A stretch of 64,000 nucleotides of DNA, taken from contig NEEC01000019.1 in NCBI GenBank assembly GCA_002189035.1, forward strand, positions 1,674,001 to 1,738,000, given 5' to 3'. Positions 35,339-46,546 of the stretch are shown here, one piece after another. A model generated the notes under the pieces. It saw only the letters and a list, made by a program, of their open reading frames with translations. It searched no databases and had not been told where the DNA came from. Made by a program: the position numbers and the translations under genes. How positions within the stretch are numbered: position 1 is the first letter of the stretch; the number at the start of each line of letters is the position of its first letter. This DNA is from Utricularia gibba. Its lineage: Eukaryota; Streptophyta; Magnoliopsida; Lamiales; Lentibulariaceae.

Positions 35339-36715
35339 TTAGCTGCTTTCCTCTTCATGACGACGGTACTGAACGATCATGGATTTTACACTGGAGGGAA
35401 TGCGAACAGCGCGGTAGTTCTTGTCAAGCCAAACAGCTGTGGCGGTGGCCTCCAGGATCACCTGACGAGACGACAAAAAAGGATAGCAATCTGAGAGCTT
35501 CTTCAGATAATGCATACTCAACTGTCTAAGGTGATCATCACCTCGAGGTTCGGAAGCTTGAGTATGAAATGTTCGAAGAACAACCGAGCAGCAGAAGAGT
35601 CGGATATCCTCACTTTCACGACAAACCTATCTCCACTCTACACATCGCAAGAGCAACAACAAGGAAACTTGTGCCTCAAGGTGCAGTTTTTCGGCTTCAA
35701 TCTCAGGGCAGCGAGGATAAAAGATGGAATAAAATGGTTGCCGGAGTTTACCCGCAAAGGTGCCATAAACTTGAGAGACAATTCAGACAAGGCTAAGGCA
35801 TCACCAGTTCGGGCAACTGCATCTGCATTAAGTCCAATGCTCTCCAAAAGTTCATGGCGACCTGTTCATAAATTCAACATTTTCTCTCGGATTAGCTATC
35901 AAGAGTTTGTATGAATCATGCAAACTCTTAACTTCATAGTTGATTTATCACAGCAAAACGTGAGGTGTGACAACAAACAAATAGCATAGTACAACAAAAG
36001 TTGAAAACGGTACGCTTCCCTGAAAACTCGTCACTTTTTGTAAAGTTTTCACGATGCGCTAGAGAGTGTAGCATTACGCATAGCCATATCACAATCATAA
36101 CACTGAAATAGACAGGATAATCTACTGATATTTTCCAACAATAATACACGTCCTTAAGGCCTCAGCATTCATTTTTTTTTTTTTTTGTTTTTGATCAGTA
36201 ACGTGAGCATTCTATACAGTGACATGATTTATATTTGATTGGAAAAAGCAAAGTAGGTTGAAGAGGAGCGCATTAAGCTTATTGATCATCCTGAGCAAGA
36301 GCAACTTAAAAGAACGAGATCATTCTCACCATGCTGGCAGTAACTTGCATAAACAGCATTATTAACAACTCCATACTGGTCCAGTTCATAATCCCGAACT
36401 TTGAGTTCTACACTGTGGAACTCCTTCATTCTGACAAGAAAAGTAAGAAATAAAAACAAAATATTTCAAAAAAAGCTTCTCCGTGAAAAACAAACAGCTC
36501 AGATCAGTCTCAGCCGTTGAACAAACTTTCCAAGAAGACAAGTTAGAGTACCCATTGCCACCTTTGAGGCCAAAAGGAACTCCGCCGCCACTTCCAACTC
36601 CAAAAGCGGAAAACCTGGTACCTCTCAACGCCATATTCCGGGGAGGCACTCGGGCAAAGTTTGAAGGTAGCCGGATAATGGCAGCAGAATGAGCATAATT
36701 CAATGAAAACAGCAT
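35339..36715 (-). CDS. ALT-type acyl-ACP thioesterase, plastid (hotdog fold)
   Basis: Minus-strand exons, 5' to 3': 36715-36552, 36430-36330, 35861-35752, 35637-35542, 35461-35339; 197 residues. Residues 1-52 look like a plastid transit peptide (Ser/Ala/Arg-rich, with a Gly-rich end). The mature part starts [20 protein letters not shown] and continues [20 protein letters not shown], with the hotdog-fold segment [11 protein letters not shown] that holds the family's catalytic Asp and Asn. Later come [20 protein letters not shown] and [20 protein letters not shown]. These match Arabidopsis ALT1-4 (4-hydroxybenzoyl-CoA thioesterase-like), which release short and medium acyl chains and beta-keto acids from ACP. 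All exon phases agree with GT-AG splicing. Exon 1's donor was chosen because it makes the GGNG-MKEF join match relatives. Confidence 0.9.
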
Positions 36716-37475
36716 TTCCCCGAGAAAAATCAGGTATGACAACTTCCTCCCTTACTGCCAATAAAAGTAGGTTAGGGTTTCAGCGCCATCTTCTCATGTT
36801 TCCGCGCTCCAATGTGGGAGAGAGATCTCACGTCTACCACGAGAAGAAGAGAGAGGAGAGCTGCACGCAAAATGAGAGCGGGGGCAGATGGGCCGTAATT
36901 TATTTTGTCGTTGGGGAAGCCCAGACCATATCAGGCCCATCAAATAAATTGTCGGCCCTTTCTGTCCCGGTTCAGAGCCCATATCACCACTAGACGTCCC
37001 CGCATATATGGAGTAGAGGAGGGGGAAAGCACGTGCGGTGTGCGCCAAAAGGAAGGAGGGACCAAAAAACAATAAATAAAATTAATGAAATAAAAAGGAA
37101 AATAAAAAAAGTAACAAAATAATGGCAATTGGCCAATTCTTCCCCTTCACAATTGAAGGCCTACAAACAAACTCCCGGTTGTTAAACATGAAAATTATTA
37201 TTTTTTAATCACTTAATAAATTAATATTTAGATTAAAATAGTGTATTATTTCCTTTTAAATAAACTTTTTTTTTTTCGTCTGCAATGGTCTTCTCCAACC
37301 ATTTGGTCGTTCTACAACGTAGGACTTAGTTAGAAGAAGGAAGAGAGTCTGAGCAGAAATACAGAAATATGATCAATATTTGAGGTCTCAAAGGATTATG
37401 AACCAAACAAATGACAATTAGCAGCTCTCAGAGGAATTAAAGCTTCGAATTAGACTATGAATTCGAATTTCTTGT
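36716..37475. other. Intergenic between two minus-strand genes
   Basis: The ALT promoter lies at its left end, including GGGCC/GGCCC motifs near 36890-36960. The rest is AT-rich, with the DUF1639 3' region at the right. No gene is seen. Confidence 0.55.
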
Positions 37476-38489
37476 TCATGGAGCAGATTCTGCAACTCTG
37501 TACAAATCTGCTGTGATTTCTGTGAGCCACAAACCAGGGAACAAGGTCTGCAGGAAAAAGAAGAGAGATTTGAAATGAGGAACAATTGAAAATCGCTGTG
37601 ATCGGAGTGTTGGTGAAGGGGGTACTTACATCCAAGTCTTTCTGAATAGTTTTGGTTCTTTTTTTCGGACGGCGCGGTGGCCGGTGACCGACCATTGAGA
37701 AGAAATCTTCTTCGATCTCTCGTTTCAGAAGGGGGACGGAGAATTTGGCCCGTTCCTTCTTGTCGCCGCCGCCGATCCGATTAATCGTGGATTTGTGGGT
37801 TGTGAGGGCCGCCGCCGGCGCGGCGGATGGGCGAATCTGGGATAATCCGGAGATGGGTCTCGGTGAATCGAATCGCAAGACCTTACTGGGGGTTCCGTCT
37901 GGAGAGTTACCGACGGTGGCGGCGGCAGCGGGGGAACCGCTGTTTCTAGATGCGGCGATCGGCATCTTACAAGCGGCTCGCCTCGTTCGTAAATTCCAAG
38001 GGCGGTCGGACGCCGGTGGCTGGGGAGGTGGTGGGGGAGGCGGCGGCGGTGGATGTGGAGATGTAAAAAAGTCCCGCTCCTCCTCTAACCCTTCATCTCT
38101 CCACATCGCGTCTTTCATTTTCTGCGCCGCCGTCTGAAGATCGAGCATCACTTTCTCTCTCATGGCCGCAATCTCATCCTCGTCCTCATCGCCACCGCCT
38201 CCTCCTCTGCTCAGCCGTGAAGTGGGACCCACTACCGGAGATCCATGCAGAAACCCACCGGCGAATTCCCCTCCGAAATTCCTTTCCCTATCCCTCACCG
38301 CCCGTCTCTGTTGAATTGGGTGATTATAAGAATAAGAAGAAGACGAAGAAGACCCCTCTATTTTCCGGCGAATCGGAGAGACTTCCACATCGGAGTTGAC
38401 TCTCACACGCCGGAGGTGTCTCGTTTCCCCCACCGCAAATCACACGGCATCTTGAAATTGTGCAGCGCCTTGGATCTTTCAACCTCCAT
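37476..38489 (-). CDS. DUF1639 family protein (frameshifted near N-terminus)
   Basis: Minus-strand exons 38489-37630 and 37547-37476, about 310 residues after correcting one base. The N-terminus reads MEVERSKALHNFKMPCDLRW, with the conserved HNF-MPC-LRWG segment of the family. The next segment (RHLRRVRVNSDVEVSPIRR) is in a different frame and is joined if the G5 run (plus-strand C5 at 38427-38431) had six bases. A long proline run (about 11 consecutive residues) sits in the middle. The diagnostic C-terminal domain is RPPRRPKKRTKTIQKDLDTL then FPGLWLTEITADLYRV, split by the intron after KDLD. The function is unknown. The exon 2 tail proves the intron, because reading through loses the conserved FPGLWL motif. 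Confidence 0.87.
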
Positions 38490-40058
38490 CGCCACACCTC
38501 TCTCCTTGGCCATTCAATGCCCACACAAACTTCCACCCCGCGAAATCTCCCGATTCCAGATTCTCGAATCACGATCCACAAATCTGTAAACGGAGAATTC
38601 GCTTCGCCTTCTCTCTCCGCTGTGCGATTTTTCCTTCTCCGGCTGTGCATCTACCAGAACAACAGAGATTAGATTAGAATCGCCGGGAAGAGAAGCCTTC
38701 CGCGTTATATACGAAGGTGAAGGATATTATCGTCTTTTGCTTTTCAACACCAGCTGCCTCTTACTAACCTGCGCCGATGCGCATTATGTTAACTTGCGCA
38801 ACGATTTCGATTACGTGATTTCGCTTTCCATTAACGGTGTCGTTTTGCGGTCCAAATCCGATTCGGTTAACCCGGCCTGATGCCTTTCAACAAACCCCCT
38901 TGAGGTTGAACACGTTTTAATTATCTTAATCTCGCGTCACTAATGACACGCAAACTAATACGAACCTGAGAATGTTACTACTTTTTTATAACAAAATAAT
39001 ATTATAATTACAAAAATATAATATACATGGAAACGTCAATTAAAAAATAAAGTACCGGGTACGCCATTTCAAAATCCACCAATTTTGCTTTCTTTTTCAA
39101 GTGCGTATCAATTCCGTATATTGAAAACATCGGATGACTGGTTCTTCATAATCAACCCGATCGATTTAGAACAGGCCTCAAAACAATATATTATGTGCAG
39201 TAAGAATCATCATAGTATATATGATATCGTAATATTTATGTCACACAATAGTTTTCACTCACTTCTAACATAAGTCTATTTTTCGAGAAATTTAACAAAT
39301 AGGTTGTGACATGAGGTTTCTAAATGATCAAAACTGCGGATGTATCATAGTTTGTATGATAAAACTATGTACCTTTTTAATTTGAATGTATTCATTTAAT
39401 ATACGTATTCTTCAATTTAAATGTAATTTGTATTTTTGAAATCACGTGGGTTTTTTAATTAAACAATTTTCGTATATTTTTTATATTAATTCTAAATATA
39501 TTTATAAAAAATAAATTTGAAAAATTAAGTGCAATTTTTTCAATTTAACCACATAAAATGTTTATTTATCTAAGTATAAATAACTTTTACAATGTCAATC
39601 ATGGAAAATCTTTGGATTGGTTGGGCGAAGATGCAAATTTAGCGTCAGCAGCAACAGGTTTGGATAAATTTGCATATTAAATTTAATTTCAGAAACTAAT
39701 ATCTCAAATAGAATGCGAGTTAAATGTTTTAGAAAATATGGGAAATGAAAAAGGTTTTTTTTTCCGTTGAGCGGGATTGCGGTGGAATTTCAATAAATGG
39801 CTTGCCTTATTTAAAAAAGAAAAAGTTAATGACCAGATTTCGCTCAATTAAATGGAATCGGCCCAATTGAAGATTACGAGGCCCGATAGGAAAGTGACGC
39901 GGTTCTTCTTTTTGCGCAGCACGTTACATTACCCTTGGGGTTCGGACGCGGAGCTGAGGTTTTCTTTCCAGCGAGCCGCAGGAGAAAAACAAGAAAGGCA
40001 ACTTCGGCGGCAAGCTACACGCTCTTTGCTCTTTGATTTGGCAGATTGATTTTCCGGA
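38490..40058. other. Divergent intergenic, DUF1639 / CysRS
   Basis: The interval contains both promoters. AT-rich DNA spans 38940-39800. A GGCCCAAT element (reverse of site II TGGGCC) lies at about 39859, near the CysRS start. I see no gene. Confidence 0.55.
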
Positions 40059-43000
40059 ATGGCGAAGGAGAAGCCGAAGTTTCATATCTATAACACCATG
40101 ACTAAGCAGAAGGAGGTGTTTGAGCCCAGAGTCGAGGGCAAAGTAGGGATGTATGTTTGCGGCGTCACATCGTATGACCTCAGTCATATTGGACATGCGC
40201 GCGCCTACGTTGCGTTCGATATTCTCTACAGGTTTCTGTTGTTGAAATGTTCTATTTGAGGGTTGACTCTGATGTGTTTTGATTTAATGGGTTCTTGAAG
40301 TATCAGTTTGATGGATTCGATTGTTTATTGTGGAAAATTTCGCTAATGCTTTGTTGCTGTAAACGGGAATAATTTGGTGGGTTATTTCCCTTACCTGCTC
40401 CTTCACTCAATTCGATGACTTGTTTTTAGCTATTTTTCGGCTAGTTAGTTTTGATCTGAAGGAATGAACTAGCGGACTTCGTTGTAGACGTTAAAAGTTG
40501 ATGTCTTTGTGGAAGCAAAATGCTCAAATGAGTGTACTTCATTTCATTATGTGCCATTGTGGATTTCATTCTCTAGTGTCGGCTCACTGTAAAAAGCTTC
40601 GTTGCAATTCGTTAATACATTTTTTGTTCCATTGTTTCTATAAGTTCTCTTGACACATGAGCACTACACGTAGAAACTTTGTTTAGCTTAAATTCGGGGC
40701 CTGTTAGTCGTTCCTGCATGTTGTCTTAGTCACCGTCCATCTAAATCTTCTTTGTTTATGTGTCTGTTGATATTTTGCAATGTAGATTTCTAAAGTATTT
40801 GGGCTATGAGGTTGTGTATGTCCGCAATTTCACTGATGTTGATGACAAGGTGAGTGGGTTTAGGTTAATGTGTTGTTGGTAGTCATGTAGTTTTATTGTG
40901 TAATAAGTGGCGATTTTTCAGATTATAAAGAGGGCCAACGAAGTCGGCCAAGATTCAAAGGCACTGAGTAGTAGATTCTGTGAAGAGTTTCTAAATGATA
41001 TGCATGATCTGCAGTGCCTTCTTCCCACCCACCAGCCTCGTGTTACCGATCATATGGAGCAAATCAAGGAAATGATAGCTCAGGTGCCTTGTTTCTCTGC
41101 TTTCCAATTTGGTTTCGTTTTCTTATTCCCATGGGCTAGGAATATGCAATTCTGTAATCCGTTTGAATGTATGGGGTTATTGGGATCTAGTTATATGTGA
41201 AGGGTTTTTTTTTCGAGGAATATACCCGTTTGATCTGCAATCTTTTCAGGCCAAATGACCTTGCTTATTTCCATTGTTGCAGATTATCAGTAATGGATGT
41301 GCCTATGCAATTGACGGTGATGTTTACTTCTCAGTTGATAAATCTCCTAATTATGGCATTCTTTCCGGAAGGAAGTTGGGAGATAACAGAGCAGGAGAAC
41401 GAGTTGCCGTTGATGATAGAAAACGAAATCCTGCTGATTTTGCCCTTTGGAAGGTGAAATGCATATGTCTCTCTTTTTTACTGCACATCTTTATACTTCA
41501 CAATATATTTGTTTTCATTATTTTCTAGGCTGCTAAGGTTGGAGAACCATTTTGGGACAGCCCTTGGGGCCCTGGAAGACCAGGATGGCATATAGAGTGC
41601 AGTGCTATGAGTGCACATTATCTTACACCTGCATTCGATATACATGGTGGTGGGATGGATTTGATATTTCCTCATCATGAAAATGAAATTGCGCAAAGTT
41701 GTGCGGCTTGCCCGGAGAGCAAAATTAGCTACTGGATGCATAATGGTTTTGTTACAGCAAACGATGAAAAAATGTCCAAGTCCCTTGGAAATTTTTTCAC
41801 CATTCGGGAGGTAGTTGTGCAGTCCACTTGTATCCTTATACAAAGAAAACTGTTTTCTGCATTTTCTTTACTTGTGTTTTCATTTTCTAGGTTACGAAAT
41901 TGTACCATCCACTTGCTTTGAGGCATTTCTTGTTGGGAACTCATTACCGCTCGCCCGTTAATCATTCAATTGCACAGATAGAAATTTCATCAGATGCAGT
42001 TTTCTATCTGTATCAGGTGAAGCCTTGCTTTTTTTTCCCCTATGGATTCATTCATTGGATTCTCCTAGTTGTTCTCTAAAAAGGTTTTTCCAACAAGATT
42101 TTCTTGAATTGTTTGCAAATTCTTTTTAGTTTGATTTAAAATAATAAACCGTGGTTCTCCCTGTTGTAGCTTTAGTAAACTGCTTGATCATTGGATGGAA
42201 ATTTCATTACTTAAGATTCTCATCTACAGACCTTGCATGATTGTGAAGCTTCGTTGTCTGCATTCAAAGATGCAACGGAAGTGCCAGGAAAAGAAATCCG
42301 GCTGACCCCGGCTGCTGAAAATCATATAAAAAAGCTGCACTATGAGCTCGAATCAAAGCTATCTGACGACTTACACACTCCAACCATATTGAATTCATCT
42401 TTACAAGAGGCACTGCGGTTTATGAATAGTTCAGTTACTGACATGCGCAAGGCATGATGCATTCCTAAATATTGAGAATCTTGTTAGTTTTGGCTGAATA
42501 GTGAGTGTTTCTTTCCGTGTTTTCTGAGCCATCTTTGTTCACATACACAGAAGAAGCAGCAACAGAAGTCAATTGCCAAGTCCCTTGTTGCTCTACACAA
42601 AGAAGTCAGACAGGTCTTGGATGTTCTTGGTTTGCTGTCCAGCTTGAGTTATGCTGAGGTTTGTTCCTATGCTTCCTTTTTTTTTTGTCTTTTCATTGAG
42701 CCTATCTCTTTGTAGCATTGAGATTTGCATTACATGAACACATAGCCGTGAAGCCATATGTAGTATGTTTTACTGATTATTTGGCCTGATACCTCTTAAT
42801 TGGTTTCTTGAGCTCTTATTGTTTCCTTTTTTGCTTTGAATCGGATCACTGTGGCATTTCATGTTTGCAAAAAAAAAAGAAAAAAATGACATGTTCTACT
42901 ACATCCTTACTGATACAGCAGTGAATCAAAATTTTATGCTGCAGGTCTTACAACAACTAAATGAAAAGGCTTTGATAAGAGCAGGCCTAACGGAGTCAGA

Positions 43001-43259
43001 TATCCTCCACTTCATAGAAGAGAGAGTGGAAGCCAGGAAAAATGGGGAATTCACCAAGAGCGATCAGATCAGGACAGACCTCGCTGCAAAAGGTATCGCG
43101 CTGATGGATATTGGCAAGGAAACGGTATGGAGGCCGTGCGTAGCAACACAGCAAGACCAGCCAAACCTTCTCTCTGATGACAACCCCCCTGCAAACTCAC
43201 AAAACCAGGAAAATCCTGTGGAAACAGGTGATGCTCAGCCCCAGGGTGATCAGCCATAG
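40059..43259 (+). CDS. Cysteinyl-tRNA synthetase, cytosolic type
   Basis: This class I aminoacyl-tRNA synthetase charges tRNA-Cys. Exons: 40059-40231, 40786-40849, 40922-41083, 41283-41453, 41529-41810, 41891-42016, 42230-42451, 42551-42658, 42945-43259; 540 residues. Visible signatures are [20 protein letters not shown] (zinc-binding Cys and HIGH motif), [14 protein letters not shown] (Cys), [17 protein letters not shown] (zinc His) and [13 protein letters not shown] (KMSKS). A DALR-type helical region and a C-terminal [13 protein letters not shown] tail follow. There is no obvious organellar presequence before [14 protein letters not shown], so the product is probably cytosolic. Intron 7 starts GC (CGCAAG|GCATGA) and ends CACAG; the alternative GT donors would drop conserved residues. 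The other introns are GT-AG and phase-consistent. Confidence 0.94.
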
Positions 43260-43582
43260 CCTTCTTTTATACTTTGTGGAGGAAGATGAATTGAAATTGA
43301 TACATGTAACAACTTGTTTACCTGATATACTGGGGTCATGTTTTTGAGTTTCAGCAAAAGTTTGAACCTTTGGATTCATTTATGGCCTTTTGAATAGTTT
43401 TTAAAATTCATGCATCCTAATCTAAATATCAACAATAGATTGGAATTCAGGAAAACATTTCAAAATGCTCATTGCTTCAAGAAACTTGGTGGCTTTCAAT
43501 TGCCATTGAATGTTTCTGTAGGAAAAAAAAAACTCCATTGAGAGTGACATTTTTAGACACACCAAGCAGTGTAAATAGAGAG
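43260..43582. other. Short convergent 3' intergenic
   Basis: This 323-base gap separates the stops of CysRS (+) and the C2H2 gene (-) and should hold both 3' ends. No gene is seen. Confidence 0.7.
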
Positions 43583-44181
43583 TTAGGGCTGGCCAATCGC
43601 TAATCGAAGGTGCAAATCAAGCCCATGATCATCCTCCATAGCCCAACTGAATAGAGGCCCATTTATCCCTCTATCATGGGCCTTGATGTCCTGATTCGGC
43701 CCAATATGTGGCTTGGCAGGCTCCTCTATACTGCTGCCATCATACGATAAGCTCCCTGCACCCTTGACGAAACCGCAGCCATGCGACACTTGAAAGGGCT
43801 CACCGGCGCGTGAGCCATAGACCCAAGGAGAATTCGGTACGAGAAGTGTTCCAGCTTTCGCCGACGGCGGCGCGTAGGCTGACGACATCGGACTCTTGCG
43901 CATGTAGGGGAGAGCTTGAATCTGGGCTCGTTTCACCTTTTGTCTCTCCTTCTTGTGCGCGTTCTGGTGTCCACCCAGAGCCTGCGAATTCGGAAACCCC
44001 CGTAAACAATACCGACACAAGTACCTCCGCCCATCCACCGCGGCGGATTCCGGCGACCCCCTTGCCCCATCTTCGCTTCCTCGTGATCCTCCCTCACGAC
44101 GAACCCGAAAAGCTTCACCGTCGCCTCCCCAGCGCTGCATCCCTTTCTCTTGCAGTCTATGCTTGTGACCTCGAAATCCAT
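43583..44181 (-). CDS. Single C2H2 zinc-finger protein (ZFP5/6/8-GIS type), frameshifted
   Basis: An intronless gene. It encodes about 199 residues if one base is added. The start at 44181 reads [20 protein letters not shown] then [20 protein letters not shown], with the LFGF motif shared by ZFP5/6/8. The zinc finger [20 protein letters not shown] then [10 protein letters not shown] (plant QALGGH hallmark) lies in the next frame. The two join if one G is added to a G run (plus-strand C5 at 44057-44061 or C4 at 44065-44068). The C-terminus carries a leucine-rich EAR-like motif ([11 protein letters not shown]), typical of repressors in this group that control trichome and root-hair development through gibberellin and cytokinin. 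The ZFP5/6/8 assignment rests on KLFGF plus a single QALGGH finger. Confidence 0.87.
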
Positions 44182-45220
44182 GTCTTCCCCCTTTTCTTTT
44201 TAATAACAGCTTTGAACTAATGACCGACAAGTAGACAAGCAGGGAAGAAAAGAAGAATGGAGATAGAGTTCAAGTTGAAGGGGCATTTTTATAAATCCTC
44301 AAAGGGTTGAAAAGTCTTGCCCATGAAAATACATAGATTCTTTGTAAGACATCCTACGACCAACATACGCCACTGCCTTCAGGAGACCAGTAATCTGCTG
44401 ACTCGGGGTTGGTCCTTTTTTTCTTTTTTTTTCCTTGTAAAATAATTACAAAATGAAGCCTTCTTACCCCACACATCAATCAGGTAGACAGCCCACCAAT
44501 CCAAATTAAAATAATTAATTAATTTTTAAATAAAAATAAAAGAAATGGGAAATTTGGAATATTTGAGTTGCACAAAATCTCAACGCTAGTGAAGAAAAGT
44601 CCAACTCCTTGGGAACTGAGACAAGACAGAATTGTCGGCATGCCCAATGGAAGAGCCGATTCGCTCCATTAAAAATGGATTATTCTTTTTATACAATTAA
44701 AATGTGTTTTTTCCACGTCAGAAAATACATCAAAAGCACCATGCTTTTGAAACCAAACCATACATACACACACATACATGATTATTCTCCTCCCCTTTCA
44801 CGTTTTTTTCAAAAGAAGGCCCTTTGTGTAATAATAATGATGATTTTATTTTATTTCATTAAATATTTGTTGTCAAAAAATAAAAGTCAGATTCGAGCAC
44901 ATCAGATCTTGTCCATACTCCATGCTCCAGCCGCCGTCGCTTATTCGTCAAGTGCGATCACGTTCAAATCAAGGATCGGGAGATGTACCCCGTGTGAGTC
45001 ACTCTCCGAGTCACAGTACGTTTCAAAGACCCACTTTGACACGTTGATTTCGTAGCAATTACGCAGAGCAACATCTTGATTTGCGCGATCATGGGTCAAT
45101 TACAAAACTAGTCGAGAAAATTGATTGTCTTTAATATTAATTTTTTAGTTTAATATGGAGATGATCCATTTTCTAAATGACTTTTACGATCAATCCATTT
45201 AAAGAATGTGTATTTTGTTG

Positions 45221-45752
45221 AAATTAAAAATTTGATAGGTCAGATTATAACACATGAAGTTAAAATATATAATAAATATCAATCATATTAGAAAAATTAA
45301 ATTCAATTGATTACTAGTAATTTGTAATTTATTATATATTTAATTATTTTACTTTTAAGTTCTGATATATTTGTTCTAATATATGTTTTCAAGTCGAATT
45401 GATCTTTGATCCGATTAAAATTTGTTTTATTTTTATTATATGTAATGCATGGTTATAGGTCAATCTATTTTTTTGTTATCTAAAAACCTAATGTATTTTC
45501 TTGTTTTTTTTTAACTGAGACTTGGACGAATGTAAAATCTATATTAGTTGTGATGTGAGATGAACGCTCTAATACCATGTTCAAATTAAAGATTCGATAA
45601 GTTAAAACAAGCATACATAAAACTTAAATACACAATAATTATATATTATATTAAAAAAGATTAAATATAATTTATTATTATTGATCTATAATTTTTTATA
45701 TACTTTATTATTTCACTTTTAAGTATTGATATGAGATTATTTCTTCTAATAT
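45221..45752. repeat. Two diverged copies of an AT-rich repeat (block 1)
   Basis: Copies at about 45221-45381 and 45583-45752 share ordered words: AAATTAAA, GATAGGT or GATAAGTT, then several AT-rich words, then TTTTAAGT, GATAT and TTCTAATAT. The order is conserved while the sequence has drifted, so this is an old direct duplication or two insertions of one element. Confidence 0.5.
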
Positions 45753-46170
45753 CTTGAATTAAAAAGAATAAAAAATAATCTCAATCTAAAAAAATCAATT
45801 GCAAAAATATAGTTCAAATTTTAATAAGCTTAAAAAAGGGGATGGCAAGGGGTGGTAACCCTAACCAACAAGGGGCCCTGGGGGCAAGGAGTTGCGTGTC
45901 GGGTGAAGTGAGGGTTTGGTCTGTAGTTTGTCTGGAGCTGGGTGTCACGTTGAAGTGAGTTTCCTTCCCAGTAGCTCCAAAGATAGCGGTGACGTCGAGG
46001 TTCCACTAATCCCCAATTATCAACACATTTGAAATGGAAGCCCACCACCTAATCCCCACACTTGCCTTCTCCTTTCACTTGGTTTTTTCAAACATGTCTG
46101 CGTCTTCTTCGCCGCAACTCCAACGCTGTCCCGCCATCGCCTCCTCTCTGATGTCACCCCCGACTACGGA

Positions 46171-46546
46171 TCCCATATACGACCACCGCCTCTTGGATGA
46201 CCCGAAATTTATTAAAACAAACAATCTTATATCGGGATTTGAAAATGAAATAATTGAATATATATTATAAATCAATAATAATTTATTATTCTTACTTTTT
46301 TATGATGTAATTCATATTTATTATATATTTAGATTTTATATATACTTCTTCAATCATCCTCTCCCCACCCAACTAGGAATCCCATATACAACTGTATGTT
46401 CAATGGCTCTAAATTCATTAAAAAACAATCTCAATAAAGATTTGTAATTGAAATAATCAAATATATATATATATATATATTATAAATCATTAGTAATCGA
46501 TTATGTTTAATATTTTTTAGTATAATTCATATTTATTGTATATTTG
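46171..46546. repeat. Two diverged copies of an AT-rich repeat (block 2)
   Basis: Copies at about 46171-46330 and 46379-46546 share, in order, ATCCCATATA, ACAATCT, GATTTG, AATTGAAATAAT, ATTATAAATCA and AATTCATATTTATT. The second copy contains an expanded AT run. Related words occur in block 1 and near 57940-58040, suggesting one dispersed repeat family. Confidence 0.5.
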
